DNA of 64,000 nucleotides, taken from assembly GCA_022749755.1 (NCBI GenBank), contig CM040449.1, positions 4,917,157-4,981,156 of the forward strand, read 5' to 3'. Made by a program: the position numbers and the translations under genes. Under the pieces are notes generated by a model, which made no database searches, was not told where the DNA came from, and saw nothing but the letters and a program-made list of their open reading frames with translations. The DNA is from Azadirachta indica (lineage: Eukaryota; Streptophyta; Magnoliopsida; Sapindales; Meliaceae). Shown here piece after piece: positions 1 to 12,507 of this stretch (its first letter is position 1; the number at the start of each line of letters is the position of its first letter).

Positions 1-935
1 TTTATTCAATGTATTAAGTCATAAATTAATTGATAAGTGCATTGACTTAAAATTATGGCAAAAACTACTAAAGACAAGGTTACTGCTAGTTAATTACCAA
101 GCTCCCTACTGCTTGATTGTTTGTTGCTGGTTCTGCTTCCTGTTATTAGCTGTGTTTTTCTTTTTTTGCTATTTTCTTCTCTTAATGTTACTTTGCTATA
201 GTCGTTTCTGCTATAGTTTATTGTTGTTTCAACTAACTATTGATAAAATTGTATATATACTGTTGTAAATACTGCTGTTGGGAGGTACTTGTTTCTTTTA
301 CAGCTGCTATTTTTAGTTTTATAATTAGTGGATGAAATTGCTATGTATATGATATCTAGCATCAGCTTGCTGCTGTTTCTGGCTCATGATCTGCTACTAT
401 TGTGCTACTGTTTGTATTTGTAATTTGTAATAATATGGACTCTTTTAATTTAGACTTTTTTTTAATCAATGTTTAATATATTTTTAAACAATTAATAAAA
501 TAGACATATGTATGAACTATTGAGTGATATTATTGTCCTGTACATGTATTATATATATATATACACACACATATATATATGTATATTTTTTAATAAATTA
601 ATTTTTATTTAATTGAATGTTATTATAGTAACCATTTTTGTTATTATTTTAAGAATTATAATTTAAAAAATTTTAATAACCGTTAAAAACTGTCTTCTTA
701 TATATTTAAATATTATTAAAAGTAAATTTCTTATAAAATTTTAACAACCGTTGAATATCGTTCTCTTATAAATTTAAGTACAGTTAAAAAGTATTCTCTT
801 ATAAATTCGAATATTATTTAAAATTATTTTCTTATAAATTTAAAAATTAATAAAAACAGTCTTCTTATCATAACAAAAGAGAACGATTTTTAATATTTTA
901 AGATACATTAAAAAAATATATATAATAATCTGAGA
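1..935. other. AT-rich intergenic, no gene seen
   Basis: This stretch is strongly AT-rich. It contains a short (TA)/(CA) microsatellite around 548-582 and several loosely repeated units of the form cttataaatttaa between 690 and 850. No open frame resembles a known protein. The missing first exons of the patatin pseudogene that follows would be expected here, but I do not see them. Confidence 0.6.
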
Positions 936-1900
936 TATTCAATGACAAAGATATTCAAGGAAATGTTAGACAATTCCATCTTATTGATGAGAGTGTTGCT
1001 GCAAATAATCTGCTGTACATACATATACGCTACATTAATCTGGTCTTTTAATTAAGATGTAAATTAAATTTCATTAATTAATTAAAACTGTTAACTGATA
1101 TTAATTTTCTTCTGTATATATAATTTCAGACTTTAGTAGCAATAACCCAAGTGACCTAAGCAAATATTTGATGAAAATCCTGATTTCTTCCCAATTAAGC
1201 CCACGGACTATGGCCGTTTTCTGGTGATCTTGATAGGCACTGGCTCGCCCAAATGGGGCACTTTGGGACGTTGGTTACTTCTTGGTGGTTTTGTTCCATT
1301 AATGGATGTGTTTACTCAAGCAAGCGCAAATGTGGTCGATTTACATATTTCTGTAGTGTTCCAAGCTCTCTATTCTGAAGAAAACTATCTCAAAATTCAA
1401 GTAAGCTTAATTAAATATGAAATAATGCTATTATCTTTCTAGAAAGTGTTTGAATCCGATGAGCTTAAACGTGCATGCATATCGTATGTAACTGAATATT
1501 TCCGTAAAAATATAATCTGCAGGATGATACTCTAAGTGGAGAAGATTAATCTTTCAGCGGATATTGCAACAAAAGAAAGAAAACTTGAACAGCTAGGCTC
1601 GAGCAAATTGGTGAAAGACTACTGAAGAAACCAGTTTCTAGGGTGAACGTGGAGACGGGATTGTCTGAACCAGTTGAAATGGTGGCATTATTAACGCTGA
1701 TGCTCTGAGAAAGTAATAATTAATAATTAATGCTGTCATTTTTCTTTTTTCATATATATAATGCAGAAACTGATAATTACTATATATAACTGGTTAATAA
1801 CACTCAACCGTGTCTGGTCCATGTTGTTACAGATTTACAAAGCTACTTTCTGAAGACTTTGACAGACGAAATCACCACCAACAACGAGACCATTGTTTGT
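936..1900 (+). pseudogene. Patatin-like phospholipase pseudogene, 5'-truncated
   Basis: Remnant of a patatin-like acyl hydrolase related to the intact copies nearby. The end of exon 4 (936-1011) reads FNDKDIQG..RQFHLIDESVAANN, where the family has [11 protein letters not shown], so the catalytic Asp-Gly-Gly has become Asp-Glu-Ser. Exon 5 (1130-1400, 271 nt against 303 nt in the intact genes) has an in-frame stop near its start and has lost the segment after LGTGSPK. It still shows [16 protein letters not shown] and a 3' donor. Exon 6 (about 1523-1713) and exon 7 (from about 1833) carry further stops. Exons 1-3, which hold the oxyanion GGGIRG and the nucleophile GTSTGG, are absent. It lies in tandem, same strand, upstream of the intact + copy. 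Clearly non-functional as an enzyme. Confidence 0.85.
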
Positions 1901-3241
1901 GGGCTTGTGGTTGCTCATCATTGATCTTTACCCAGTCTTCTTCATACAGGGCTTGCAATTGCATCACAAAATAGCTAGACACAGTTTATTTATCATGTGC
2001 CAAAAGTTAATAATGATATTTCCTTGAAGAAAAATGAGCAGTATATATTTATAAGAGATTTCAACAACTATATGTATAATTAATTTTCTTGGCATAATAT
2101 CCGTCGAAGAATCTTTTGGGTGCTAAATTAGCACCGTGCTAAATGACGTATAGCCCAATAGATTATTCTTGTTCCAAAGTTTCGGGCCTGTACCCACTTC
2201 TGCTATTGATCTCCCTGTCTGCATGTACTTGCACATAGATTGCATTTCCAATTCCATATCAATTATTGTTGCCCTCTTCATTTTTAGTATAATTTTTTGA
2301 TGATTTTTTTTTTTTTTTAAAAAGGGATCTTATATCTACTATTTTGCACTCATGTGATGTGGGAGAAGGTCGATCCCACATTTTCTATGAGTGGTTGGCA
2401 TTTTCAATAATTAATTTGACTCGCCAAAACTATAAGAATTAAATTCTGAATTTTCTATCCAATTTTAACATATACATAGAGTATATAAAGATATGTTTTC
2501 TCCAAAATTTTTAAACTATATTCATATTTAACTTCTTCTTATTCTCTGACTTAAAATTACCCAAACTCAACCTAGTTAAAATTTCATACAGGTTATACTG
2601 CATGTTAGAGTAGGGGGTGCCGCCATCAAGTCATGTTGTATTGTCCAATGAGACGGACAGACAGACGTACTACAGACATTAACTCTCATACAATTATCAC
2701 ACGTGTTTTAAACGATGAATATATAATACTTCAAGCAAAAGAATTTTTGTAATATATAATAAGTTATTATAAACTTCAAGCAAAAGAGTTTTTGTAATAT
2801 ACGCAATATATTTTCTCCATGTGTTAATTGCATTGCATGTATTGGCTGAGTTCTAGCTTCGTTTGATCGTGCGTGAAAAGTGAGGGCGGCGAGGTTTGGT
2901 TCATTAAAGTGGAAGCAAAACTCTAAAAGTGATCACTTACTTCATATACGCAGTAGTCAAGTTCATACGATCATTCCTAAACATTATCAAAGCATATATG
3001 TATATACCCAACTAATTTATTATAATTTATATAAATTAAGGTTTAACTTTCTTTCACGAATAAGTTCATTATTCGCTCGATCGATCAATCGAGGTACCTA
3101 ATCACTAAAAGACGTATATATGCCGGCTGTCAACTTCAAGACTTAATCTCTCTTATTTTGTTTTTCTAGCGTGGATTTCTATTGAACTTCATATTCAAAT
3201 TCAAGCCAAAATGAATTAATTAATGTTAATACATTAATTCT

Positions 3242-3277
<36 letters not shown>

Positions 3278-4480
3278 AGACGGCAATGGAATGCTTATCC
3301 GATCATCATCAGATCATAAGATTCTTATTAATTAAAGATGGACGTCTAGCTTGCTTCATGACAAGAAAATTGCTCTTGGACACTTGTACTGGTTCATATG
3401 ATAACCAGTTAGCTTTATTCCTGCCTTCATTAACTAATATTACTAGGGATTTGGTTTTATACAATTTTATTATTATTATACTATTATATACTTAACAATT
3501 TGGTATTGCTTCCAACTATTTTCTTAGTCTTAGTGGTCGTTAGCTTCACGTATGTTTACCATTAATCGATTGCTTGCTTTGACATTTCAACTTTCAAGCT
3601 TTTGACCTTTTCGTTAAGTTGTATTTGGCAATATTATATACATATGGATCATCAATGTCTTAAGAATTAAATAACTGATCGGAAGAGGAAGAAAAAAAGA
3701 TAGAGCAATTAATGTTCAGGTACAGATATGAGAGAGGGAGGGAGAGAGCCATATAACTTTCTTTTGTTTCTTTTCTTTTAGAATTAACAAGAACTAATAA
3801 TTTACGAAGTAACTTTCAAAATCAACAGTAAAAAAAGCTATAAAATAATGCTCATTTTTCATGATGTTGAAATTTAATTTTGATATGATTAACAAAAAAA
3901 CATGTTATAGTTATTTAAACACGGATCGTTTTCGGAAGTAATCGTCGCCCTAATTGACTGTTTAATTTGATACTATAACATTTTATTTTTTAACAAGATG
4001 TATACCGCCTTTCGCGAATTGAATTCAACATACTAATTAAATGACCAATAATTTTTTAATAATTCTCGAATTATATGAAGTCCATTTCACCATATGTAGC
4101 TCCACAGAATCAACTGAGGATAATGATAAAAGAAATATAATAATAAAAAATATCGTTTTCCTTTCGTTTAGGATGCTAACAGATTCATTAATATCTAAAT
4201 AATTGCGTCACATGCTTTCATATGCAACTACAATTCTCTGCTGCCAGTCTCACCTACAATTCTCGCATTTAATAGTGCTATGTCCAATCTATGTGTGCAT
4301 AACGTTTTCCTTTTGAATTCAACATACCCCCCCTACACACACACACACGGTCTGAAGATTCTGAGCCTTTCGTATTTTCTTTAAGTGATAAAGATATCCA
4401 AGATACTTATCTTAATCTCGTCAAATATATATCTAGATTTCCAAGGACTCTGTCAATTATGGAATGAGGAGAATATTGAA
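1901..4480. other. Intergenic region between patatin pseudogene and intact patatin gene
   Basis: AT-rich DNA of about 2.6 kb with no supported gene. Short open frames near 2880 and 3286 have no recognisable domain and no coding texture. It holds the (TA)n tract at 3245-3272 and a short (CA)n at 4340-4350. The 3' part is the promoter region of the following gene. Confidence 0.6.
3245..3272. repeat. (TA)n microsatellite
   Basis: Fourteen uninterrupted TA units directly visible in intergenic DNA. Confidence 0.9.
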
Positions 4481-4485
4481 GAGCC

Positions 4486-4492
4486 TATAAAT
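4486..4492 (+). promoter_or_regulatory. TATA box of the + strand patatin-like gene
   Basis: TATAAAT about 120 bp upstream of the start codon at 4611. The two intact-layout minus-strand paralogues also have a TATAAAT-type box about 150-160 bp before their ATG, so the core promoter arrangement seems to be shared by the family. Position fits a 5' leader of roughly 90 nt. Confidence 0.55.
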
Positions 4493-4610
4493 TGCAATGT
4501 ATATGCTTATTTGAAATGAGCTCAAGTCTCAGGTTCTCCTAACTCTCCCTCCAAGGCTCTTAAAAACTCTCTTCTATTCTCCTTCATTTGTTAATTTCAC
4601 TTAATTTCTC

Positions 4611-6537
4611 ATGGAACGAACAAGTATTGCATCCCTCCAACCACCAACTTATGGAAATCTAATCACTGTTCTTAGCATTGACGGGGGTGGAATAAGAGGA
4701 CTTATTCCTGGAACCGTCCTTGCTTTTCTAGAGTCTGAACTTCAGGTATGCATTCAATAAATAGTACATAATCTTATCCATGTATGCTCACTGCCAGCCA
4801 AGCAGAAAAGCTGGTTAAGTAGGGCGCTTTAATTTGATCGCAGTGCATGCAGTTTTAACTATTGATTGCAATTAATTCTACAGAAACTCGATGGTGAGGA
4901 CGCAAGAATTGCGGACTACTTCGACGTCATTGCTGGGACAAGCACAGGCGGGCTTGTGACTGCTATGCTAACTGCCCCAAATGAAAAGAACCGACCTCTG
5001 TTTGCAGCCGAAGAAATCAATGACTTCTATCTAAATCACTGCCCTAAAATCTTTCCCCAACCTGGGTAAACATAAACATGATTACATGAACAGTATTAAT
5101 TCGATAAATAATTTCTTTAATGATTAGTTGCAAGCTTTTTTTTTTTTTTTGGTGTAAACAACAGCTGTCAATTATTTACCAACACAAAGAAGGTGATCCG
5201 AGCTCTGTCAGGACCAAAATATGATGGAAAGTACCTGCACAGCACTGTTAAGGAAAAACTGGGAAATACAAAACTCCACCAAACATTGACTAATATTGTA
5301 ATCCCAACTTTCGACATCAAACGGCTCCAGCCGATCATATTTTCCAGCTACCAGGTTCATCTATGTTCTCTTTCAAATATGTTTTTGACTTTTATAGTCA
5401 TGTTAAATGAATGCAATTGATACAGTAGCCATATAACTATGCGTAGAAAATAATATAATTTGATGTGATCGAATTGAATTCTGTTATTTTCGCTAATTGC
5501 ATGTGTTTTTCCTGGAATTAATAGGTGAAGGAAAAGCTAAGCTTAGATGCCTTCCTGTCAGACATATGTATTGGAACCTCAGCAGCACCAACTTACCTTC
5601 CCGCACACTGTTTTGAAACCAAAGATACAGAAGGGAAAGTGAGAGAATTCAACCTAATAGACGGTGGAGTTGCTGCAAATAATCCGGTAACATATCAAAG
5701 ATTTTGTTGAACCATAGATATTTTTCTCTTGTAACATATTACATATATCTATATGTATATATATTAATCTTGTGTCTTTCTGATTATAGACTTTAGTTGC
5801 CATAGGTGAAGTGACCAACGCAATTACAAAGGGAAATCCTGATTTCTTTCCGATAAAGCCAATGGATTATCGAAGATTTCTGGTTATTTCCCTAGGAACT
5901 GGCTCATCGAAAGAAGAAGGGAAATACAGCGCAGATGAAGCAGCGAACTGGGGTGTGGTAGGTTGGTTAACCAGCGGTGGTTCCACCCCGTTAGTTGATG
6001 TGTTTACTCAGGCAAGTGCAGATATGGTAGACCTGCACACCTCTGTGGTTTTCCAAGCTCTTCATTCTGAGAAGAACTATCTTCGAATTCAAGTAACTAT
6101 CAATATACCCAGAATTCAATTTGATTACTTCTCCAAACATAAATTATTTCTTGTTGATTACACATCTAATATTTCAATTAAAAAAAATGTAGGACGATAC
6201 ATTAAGTGGGATAGTATCTTCAGTAGATATAGCCACAGAGAAGAACTTGAAAGACCTTGTGAAAGTTGGAGAAGGACTATTGAAAAAACCAGTTTCAAGG
6301 GTGAATTTGGAGACAGGCGTTTTTGAACCTTGCAGTAATCTTAATGAGACTAATGAGGAAGCTCTTATAAGGTATAAATAAATCAATATATCTAAATTTG
6401 TGGCAAGCTCTTGTTTAGTTATTGCGTTTTCATAGAACACTAATTTTTTACCTTGCAGATTTGCAAAAATGCTTTCCGAAGAGAAGCATCTTCGACAGGC
6501 TAGGTCACCTAATGGACAAGCTGCAATTTCGAAATAA
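4611..6537 (+). CDS. Patatin-like lipid acyl hydrolase (PLP1/PLP2 type), intact, 409 aa
   Basis: Members of this family deacylate phospho- and galactolipids with a Ser-Asp dyad and often act in stress or pathogen responses. Seven exons close in phase: 4611-4745, 4884-5065, 5165-5354, 5525-5686, 5790-6092, 6193-6371, 6459-6537. Visible motifs are the oxyanion loop DGGGIRG (residues 24-30), the nucleophile elbow GTSTGG with Ser65, and the catalytic DGG with Asp215 followed by VAANNP. There is no signal peptide, which fits the cytosolic PLP1/2 group rather than vacuolar tuber patatins. The start gives the usual short N-terminus before [16 protein letters not shown]. About 409 aa is the usual length. 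It is tail-to-tail with the minus copy at 10414-12348. I see no disabling change. The exact Arabidopsis orthologue cannot be assigned by eye. Confidence 0.92.
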
Positions 6538-7354
6538 TATTTATACGATTAAGAAAGTGATTTGTTACCATTGTTGTAATAAACTGAAGCAAGTTCACCT
6601 GTACCCCCAATTGTTTGCAATCCGAATAAGGAATGGGATAATAAGATAACAATCAAATTAACGTGTTAATTTCAAATTCTTCATTTTAGTTTTTTTGTAA
6701 GTTGAGTTATTGGTTCCTTTAAACAAATTGCATTACTTTTGTTTTACCTTGTTTTGCCAATGAATTATACGGGAAGAATGGGTCAGAGAACGGGGAAAGA
6801 TAAGCAATTGAATCGGACTAGAGCATCTTCATAGGCAGTTGGCAGTTGACCATTACTCCTTGGTTAACATCCATATTCTAATGCTGTCGTTAATATATTT
6901 TTGCGTGGTGTATGTATATATATTCAGCAATTTGTCCTAACAAGTTTACATATATAGTTTCTGAATGTATTATTCAATATAAACAATTATCTGCCAAAGT
7001 GAGAGCTTAAATTAAAATGTCCACTTGTCTAATTGTTGCAACAACCCTGTAGATTATTTAAAAGCGACGTATGTTCCAATTTTCTATCCCGTAAAGCGAT
7101 GTAATGGCTGTATTAAAAATTCGTCTTTTCAATAATATGTTTAATTCATGGGTTCTTGCAGGCTACTGCGTACAATGCTTTATTTTGTAATAGAAATGAT
7201 GCTGCTAGGATGGTGACAAAGCAGCCAGTCAATTCGGTAGTTAAGCAAATTAAGAATCGCAAATTAAAATTTAATGATTAATTAATATAATATGCTTTCG
7301 GTAGAAGAGAAATTAAGCCTCTAGTGCTACCATATGAATGATAATATAGAGATA
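6538..7354. other. 3' flank and intergenic DNA
   Basis: Contains the 3' UTR of the upstream patatin gene and AT-rich sequence. No gene or repeat structure is evident. Confidence 0.5.
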
Positions 7355-8816
7355 TGTTGTGTATTTTGACCAACGCAAGTGTAGATTGTCGCAAGTAGTG
7401 TAATGATATTAGAGTATTGCTCCCATGAGGAGTATTAGCTAATTAATTATTAAAAACGACTTTTCTTAAATTTATTTGAAGAGCCGAAAAGTGATATGAT
7501 GTGAAATTAAAAGAAATTAAACTGATTAAAAATTAATGCACAAAATGTAAAAAGATTTTCAATTAGAGCAATATTTAGAGTCAATGATTTAATTCAATTT
7601 ACTCACACCTAATTCTTTAAATTGTATTGTTCTGATTAACCCCTGTATTACTAATTGATTATTCTAATCTCTTCGACTGTTTCTTTCGAGATTAATCAAA
7701 TTTATTCCTCGTTTACGCACTTACTATATCTCTATGTAAACACAAAATAAACGAAAATTAGGAGTAATAATAATCATTAAACCTACTACACAAACCACAT
7801 TAATACATCTTTATTTAATATATAATTTGTGATGTTTATCAACCAATATAAACACAATAAATATTTTTTAATACTCATTAGTCTATAAATCAATTAATTA
7901 ATAGCCAATTAATTAGACGTATTAAGTTCTTGATAAACACGCAACATAGGTATATTAATAAAAAATAACACAACAATCAGAACATGATATTTTCAAAAGA
8001 TTAAACCATTACCCTAAGTATTAAATTTAGTAACTCGTAAAAAAGGGTTCACAACTAACACTCATCAATTTAATCATCCACAATATACTCAAATATTCAC
8101 AAGTAAATAAATTTAATACAATAAAAATAAGTTCAAAGAAAGAGAGAAAAAGTATATTGGAGAGTTTTCTTCAAACTTTCTTCTTACTTGATCCCCAATC
8201 CACTCTCTCACGCTTCTCTTTATCTCCTCTTCTTTATTTTCTTCTAAGGTTTTCCCTTTTCCAAAAATAGCTGCCTTCTTCCCCAAACCTTCAAAATAAA
8301 TAATCCTACTTCCCAAATCAAGCCATTCAAAACTCATTTAAGGGTTAAGATTTAGTCAAAAAAGACGTCCAAAATAAACCCAATTAGTGCAGAGGCTCTT
8401 AAACGACGCAATAGTGCGACGTAATCAGCAGGGATAGCACAGCCGCGCTGCTTAATGATGTGGTCACGCCACACATTCTGCCTATGGGTAGAATGAATGG
8501 CACAATCACGCCACTTGGTGACAAAGCCGCGCCATGCACAACTCCTCTTCAGGTTTGAAATCCTTACAATTAGGTCCCTATAGCTTTGCATTTTAGTCCC
8601 CAAATATTTTGCATTTTGCTCCTTAATTTTTTGTGATTTGGTCCCCGAATATCTTCTTTCTCGAATCAAATTCACTTTAGATGGTTAATTTTCTCATTTT
8701 CTATATAATACAACCAAAACACATCAAATACCAATGAAAATTGAGGATTAAACAAACAAATAAATTCTAAAAGTAAATGATAAGTACGTGTTTTACGCAC
8801 TTATCAACATAGATAC
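7355..8816 (-). mobile_element. Probable solo LTR (about 1.46 kb)
   Basis: Read on the minus strand, the block starts TGATAAGTGCG at 8816 and ends ..ACACAACA at 7355, giving TG..CA ends. The flanks are AGATA (7350-7354) and ACATA (8817-8821), a 4/5 match for a 5-bp target duplication. The segment just inside 7355, with the words accaacgcaagtg and tcgcaagtag, resembles text I know from ends of plant LTR retrotransposons (recognition, not alignment). The middle (8350-8560) is more GC-rich than its surroundings. No gag/pol, primer site or second LTR copy is visible, so a solo LTR is the best reading. Open frames inside it on the minus strand are not convincing genes. Confidence 0.4.
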
Positions 8817-10413
8817 TTCTCATTGACTTATTGATCATTTGCTTTTAATGAGTCTAATCATAAATATTTAATCTAGTTAATTTAGTGTTTATTTGGTTCA
8901 ACTTTTTTATTTATCAAAAAAAATTTTTTAATGATAAACTATTTTTAAATTTTTGGATGTGAATTTGTTTTTATTGGAGAAGAACTTTTGAAAATTAAAA
9001 AAATTATTTTCTTTTATTTGAAAAAATTCAAAATTTAGGTTTTTGATTGAACAACTATTCGAATTTTTTTTTAAGAGATGAACTTCTCTAAAATACTTTT
9101 ATTTTTACTTTAAAATTTTATATTATTTCTTTAAAATAAAGTAGTAAAATTGCATTAAAGTAATTATCCAATTTTTTTTCAAAAACTATTTATGCCTTCA
9201 AACAATTGACAAACTTTTATTAAAAGCTTTACTATAAATTCTTGTTAAAAATTTTACTTATAACTAGTAAAAATTTATTTTAAAAAGTTTTACTTCAAAA
9301 GTTATATCGAATAGATCCTTAAATTGCGACTACTATCGACAATTCTACATAATTAGCTTCTGATTTTGCATATTGTTTCATATACATATATATGTATATC
9401 TAATTATTGACCTTACAACGACAATCTTATTGAATGAGAATTAAGATTTGATTGCTACGTTGCTAACCCAAAGGAATATTCAAGAAAGGGTCTTTAATTT
9501 TTATGGTAACGATAGAATTCTAAATTTCGATGGGATGAAAATTTTAAACTTTTGATAGGAGCAAAAATTCTAAATCGGAAATGCGCAAAAATTATGAGGC
9601 TTAAGCCTCCATGAGGAAAGCAATTTTACCACCAGAATGTGATAGGAAAGGAGACTTCAAACCTTTTTTCATTATTTTTCAAACAAACAATAAAATACAT
9701 TCATGGACCCCTAGAATCTAGATGCGTCAACAAGAATATATATATATAGACACACACAGACATACATAATTGAAAAAGATTGATCAAACAAAATTTGATA
9801 TATAATATTAGTTTTGTTATTTGTTCTAATAATAATTGAGTGGGGAAGATAATTAAATTCGTAACTCCTGAAAATGTTAAAGAAAATATTTTGCTAGACG
9901 TTAATCAATAATAAAAGGCATATGGATTCATGGACGCATTATTCCCTAGCTTCTTCATTAACAAATTTTATTACAAGCCAATTGGGTGCACATTTCTTCG
10001 CGACTTTTCCGGAGACGTTAAATATATGTCGAAAAGTAAAAGAAGTCTTTGAGAGAAAATTTACAAGAGAACTTAAAGACATTTTCCTGTTGCTCCTACA
10101 TCATAGTTCACACATACAAATAATGACGCTAGCAATACACAATTAATATATATGTAACAAATATTTGTGTTAATTCAAAAATAGAAAGAACATTTGTTAC
10201 AACAATTCCATGGCTTCTCTTTTGCATTTTTATTGAACAAATAGACAAAAACTAGTTACAGGGGAATGAATAATCAGCCTTCCACCCCAAAATTTATTCG
10301 ACACGATTGATTAAATAGTACACTTAAAATTAAATACAACTAGAATCATTTAAATGAATAAAAGAATATTTAATATATATATATCGCAGCTGGGCATTAA
10401 TTATATACATTGT
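8817..10413. other. Intergenic, no gene seen
   Basis: AT-rich DNA with poly-T/poly-A tracts. An open frame at 9922-10146 has no recognisable domain. The right end is the 3' UTR side of the minus-strand patatin gene. Confidence 0.5.
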
Positions 10414-12348
10414 TTATTTGGGGCAGCTAGCAACCTTTCCATGGGGTGATTTCATGTCACGGATCCGCTTCTCCTTGGAAAGAACTTCTGCTAATCTACA
10501 CGAATGAACAAGTTGAAAAGATTTGTTAGCAATATTTATAAAGTACTGCCTATAAGATTTCACATATATCACATTAATGAAAGATGCTAATTAATTATTA
10601 CGATATGTATGTATATATACCTTATGAGAGCCTCTTCATTTGTACCCTGATTACTGGGTTCGCATAACCCAGTGTCGAAATTCACCTTGGCAACTGGTTT
10701 CTTCAACAGTTTTTCGCCAATTCGCACAAGATTCTCCATGTTCTTTTTGGTGGCAATATCCACAGAAGACTCGTTTCCAACTAGTGTATCATCCTGAATT
10801 TTTCATATTCATTAATTAATAATATATTAGTCTCAAAATCAGTTTGCATTAATACATATAAATATATATATATATATGTATGAACAATTGACGCACATGA
10901 ACATTGATATATGTTTACCTGGATACGTAGATAACTGTCTTCAGAATGGAGGGCTTTAAAAACAGTAGCAATGTGAAAGTCGACCATGTCGCTGCTTGAT
11001 TGCATGAACACATCCACCAGTGGAGTGGAGCTTTCACTTGTCAGCCATCCCAACAAACCCCACTTAGCTGCTTTAATGGCATCGTACTTCACTTCAGACT
11101 TCGGTGCACCAGTCCCCAACGATATAACCAGAAAACGGCCATAGTCCATTGGCTTTATAGGAAAGAAGTCAGAACTTCCCCGGGTAATTTCCTTGGTCAC
11201 TTCGTTGATAGCAACTAAAGTCTGAAATATTAGAACAAAAATTAATAATTATAAGTTCTCCGGAGAGTACTTGTCATAAAGATTTCGGAACTAATTTCAA
11301 GTTTTAATATATAAGATGAAAAAAATATTTATATAAAATACCGGATTATTAGCGGCCACACCACCATCGATGAGATTGAATTGCCTGGCTTTTCCTGTAC
11401 TAGGATCTTTAGTTTCAAACTTATGCGCTGGAAGATAAGTTGGCGCAGCTGAAGTTCCAATGCAGATATCCGAGAGTAAGGCATTTATGCTTGGACTTTT
11501 CTTCACCTATACCACGACAAAATAAATACAAGTAATAATTTTAGAGCTCATGGTCCAAGTTTAATTAGGATAAGGTTTTATATTTCTTTGAGAAATTTGT
11601 AAGGTTATAAATGAACCTCGTAGCTGGAGAAGATGGTAGGCTGGAGTTTACTAATGTCAAAAGTTGGAATCACAACATTTGTCAAAGTCTGGTGCAATCT
11701 ATTCTCTCCTAATTTTTCCTTAACTAGGCGGTGTAGATATTTTCCATCGTATTTTGGTCCAGCCAGAGATTTGAAAAGCTTTGTAGCAGGAGCAAAGGGA
11801 CAACTGCAATATATAGATATGAAACAAAAATTAATATTATCACGTCTGTAACTCTATATATATGCTGAGAAATCAAATCAACAATTAATCAAGATAATAT
11901 TATTACCCATCCTGGGGAAAGATTTTAGGGCAGTGGTCTAGATAAAAGTCTTTGATATCTTTGGCAGCAAACAACGGACGGTTTTGTTCATTTGGGGCCG
12001 TCAGCATGGCCGTCACAAGACCACCCGTGCTCGTTCCCGATATCACATCAAAATAGTCTGCAAGCCTTGCTTCGTCTCCATCAATTTTCTGTTCATAATC
12101 CAAAAGCCTTAGAATAAAAATTATATATTATATGCATGCATGCAATATTAACAATATATAGTTCAAAACTGGGAGAGAACATGTTAACCAGCTACACGCA
12201 AATTAGAGTTTTCTACCTGAAGCTCAGACTCCAGGAAGGCAAGGATAGTTGCCGGGATAATCCCTCTAATTCCACCTCCATCGATGCTAAGAACGCTGAT
12301 TAGGTTTCCATAAGTTGGTGGTTGCAGGGGTGATTTTGGATTATCCAT
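10414..12348 (-). CDS. Patatin-like lipid acyl hydrolase (PLP1/PLP2 type), intact, 407 aa
   Basis: Same family and layout as the + copy at 4611. Exons on the minus strand: 12348-12217, 12088-11907, 11803-11617, 11506-11342, 11221-10919, 10793-10621, 10495-10414. Lengths 132/182/187/165/303/173/82 sum to 408 codons including the stop. Motifs: DGGGIRG at residues 23-29, GTSTGG with nucleophile Ser64, DGGVAANNP with catalytic Asp214. No signal peptide, so probably cytosolic. The start [16 protein letters not shown] matches the frameshifted copy further right closely, and these two are the nearest relatives in the cluster. Promoter: TATAAATA at 12507-12500. The transposon nest at 14.2-20.9 kb separates it from that sister copy. 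Confidence 0.92.
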
Positions 12349-12499
12349 AGTACAATTACTGACAAGTTAATGCAAAAAGGAATAAGGCAGGATTGTGTAG
12401 AACAAAGTTCGATCAATGGAATTTGGAGATGCTTAATTAAGATATCAACAGTGTGTGCTGAAATGAAGTTGTAGTGCCTACTCTTGACGGAATGCGTGG

Positions 12500-12507
12500 T
12501 ATTTATA
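12500..12507 (-). promoter_or_regulatory. TATA box of the minus-strand patatin-like gene
   Basis: TATAAATA on the minus strand, about 150 bp before the ATG at 12348. Placement matches that in the sister copy near 25065. Confidence 0.5.

Noticed and set aside
8113..8675. Two minus-strand open frames (74 and 107 codons)
   Set aside because: Both lie within the probable solo LTR and show no retroelement protein domain.
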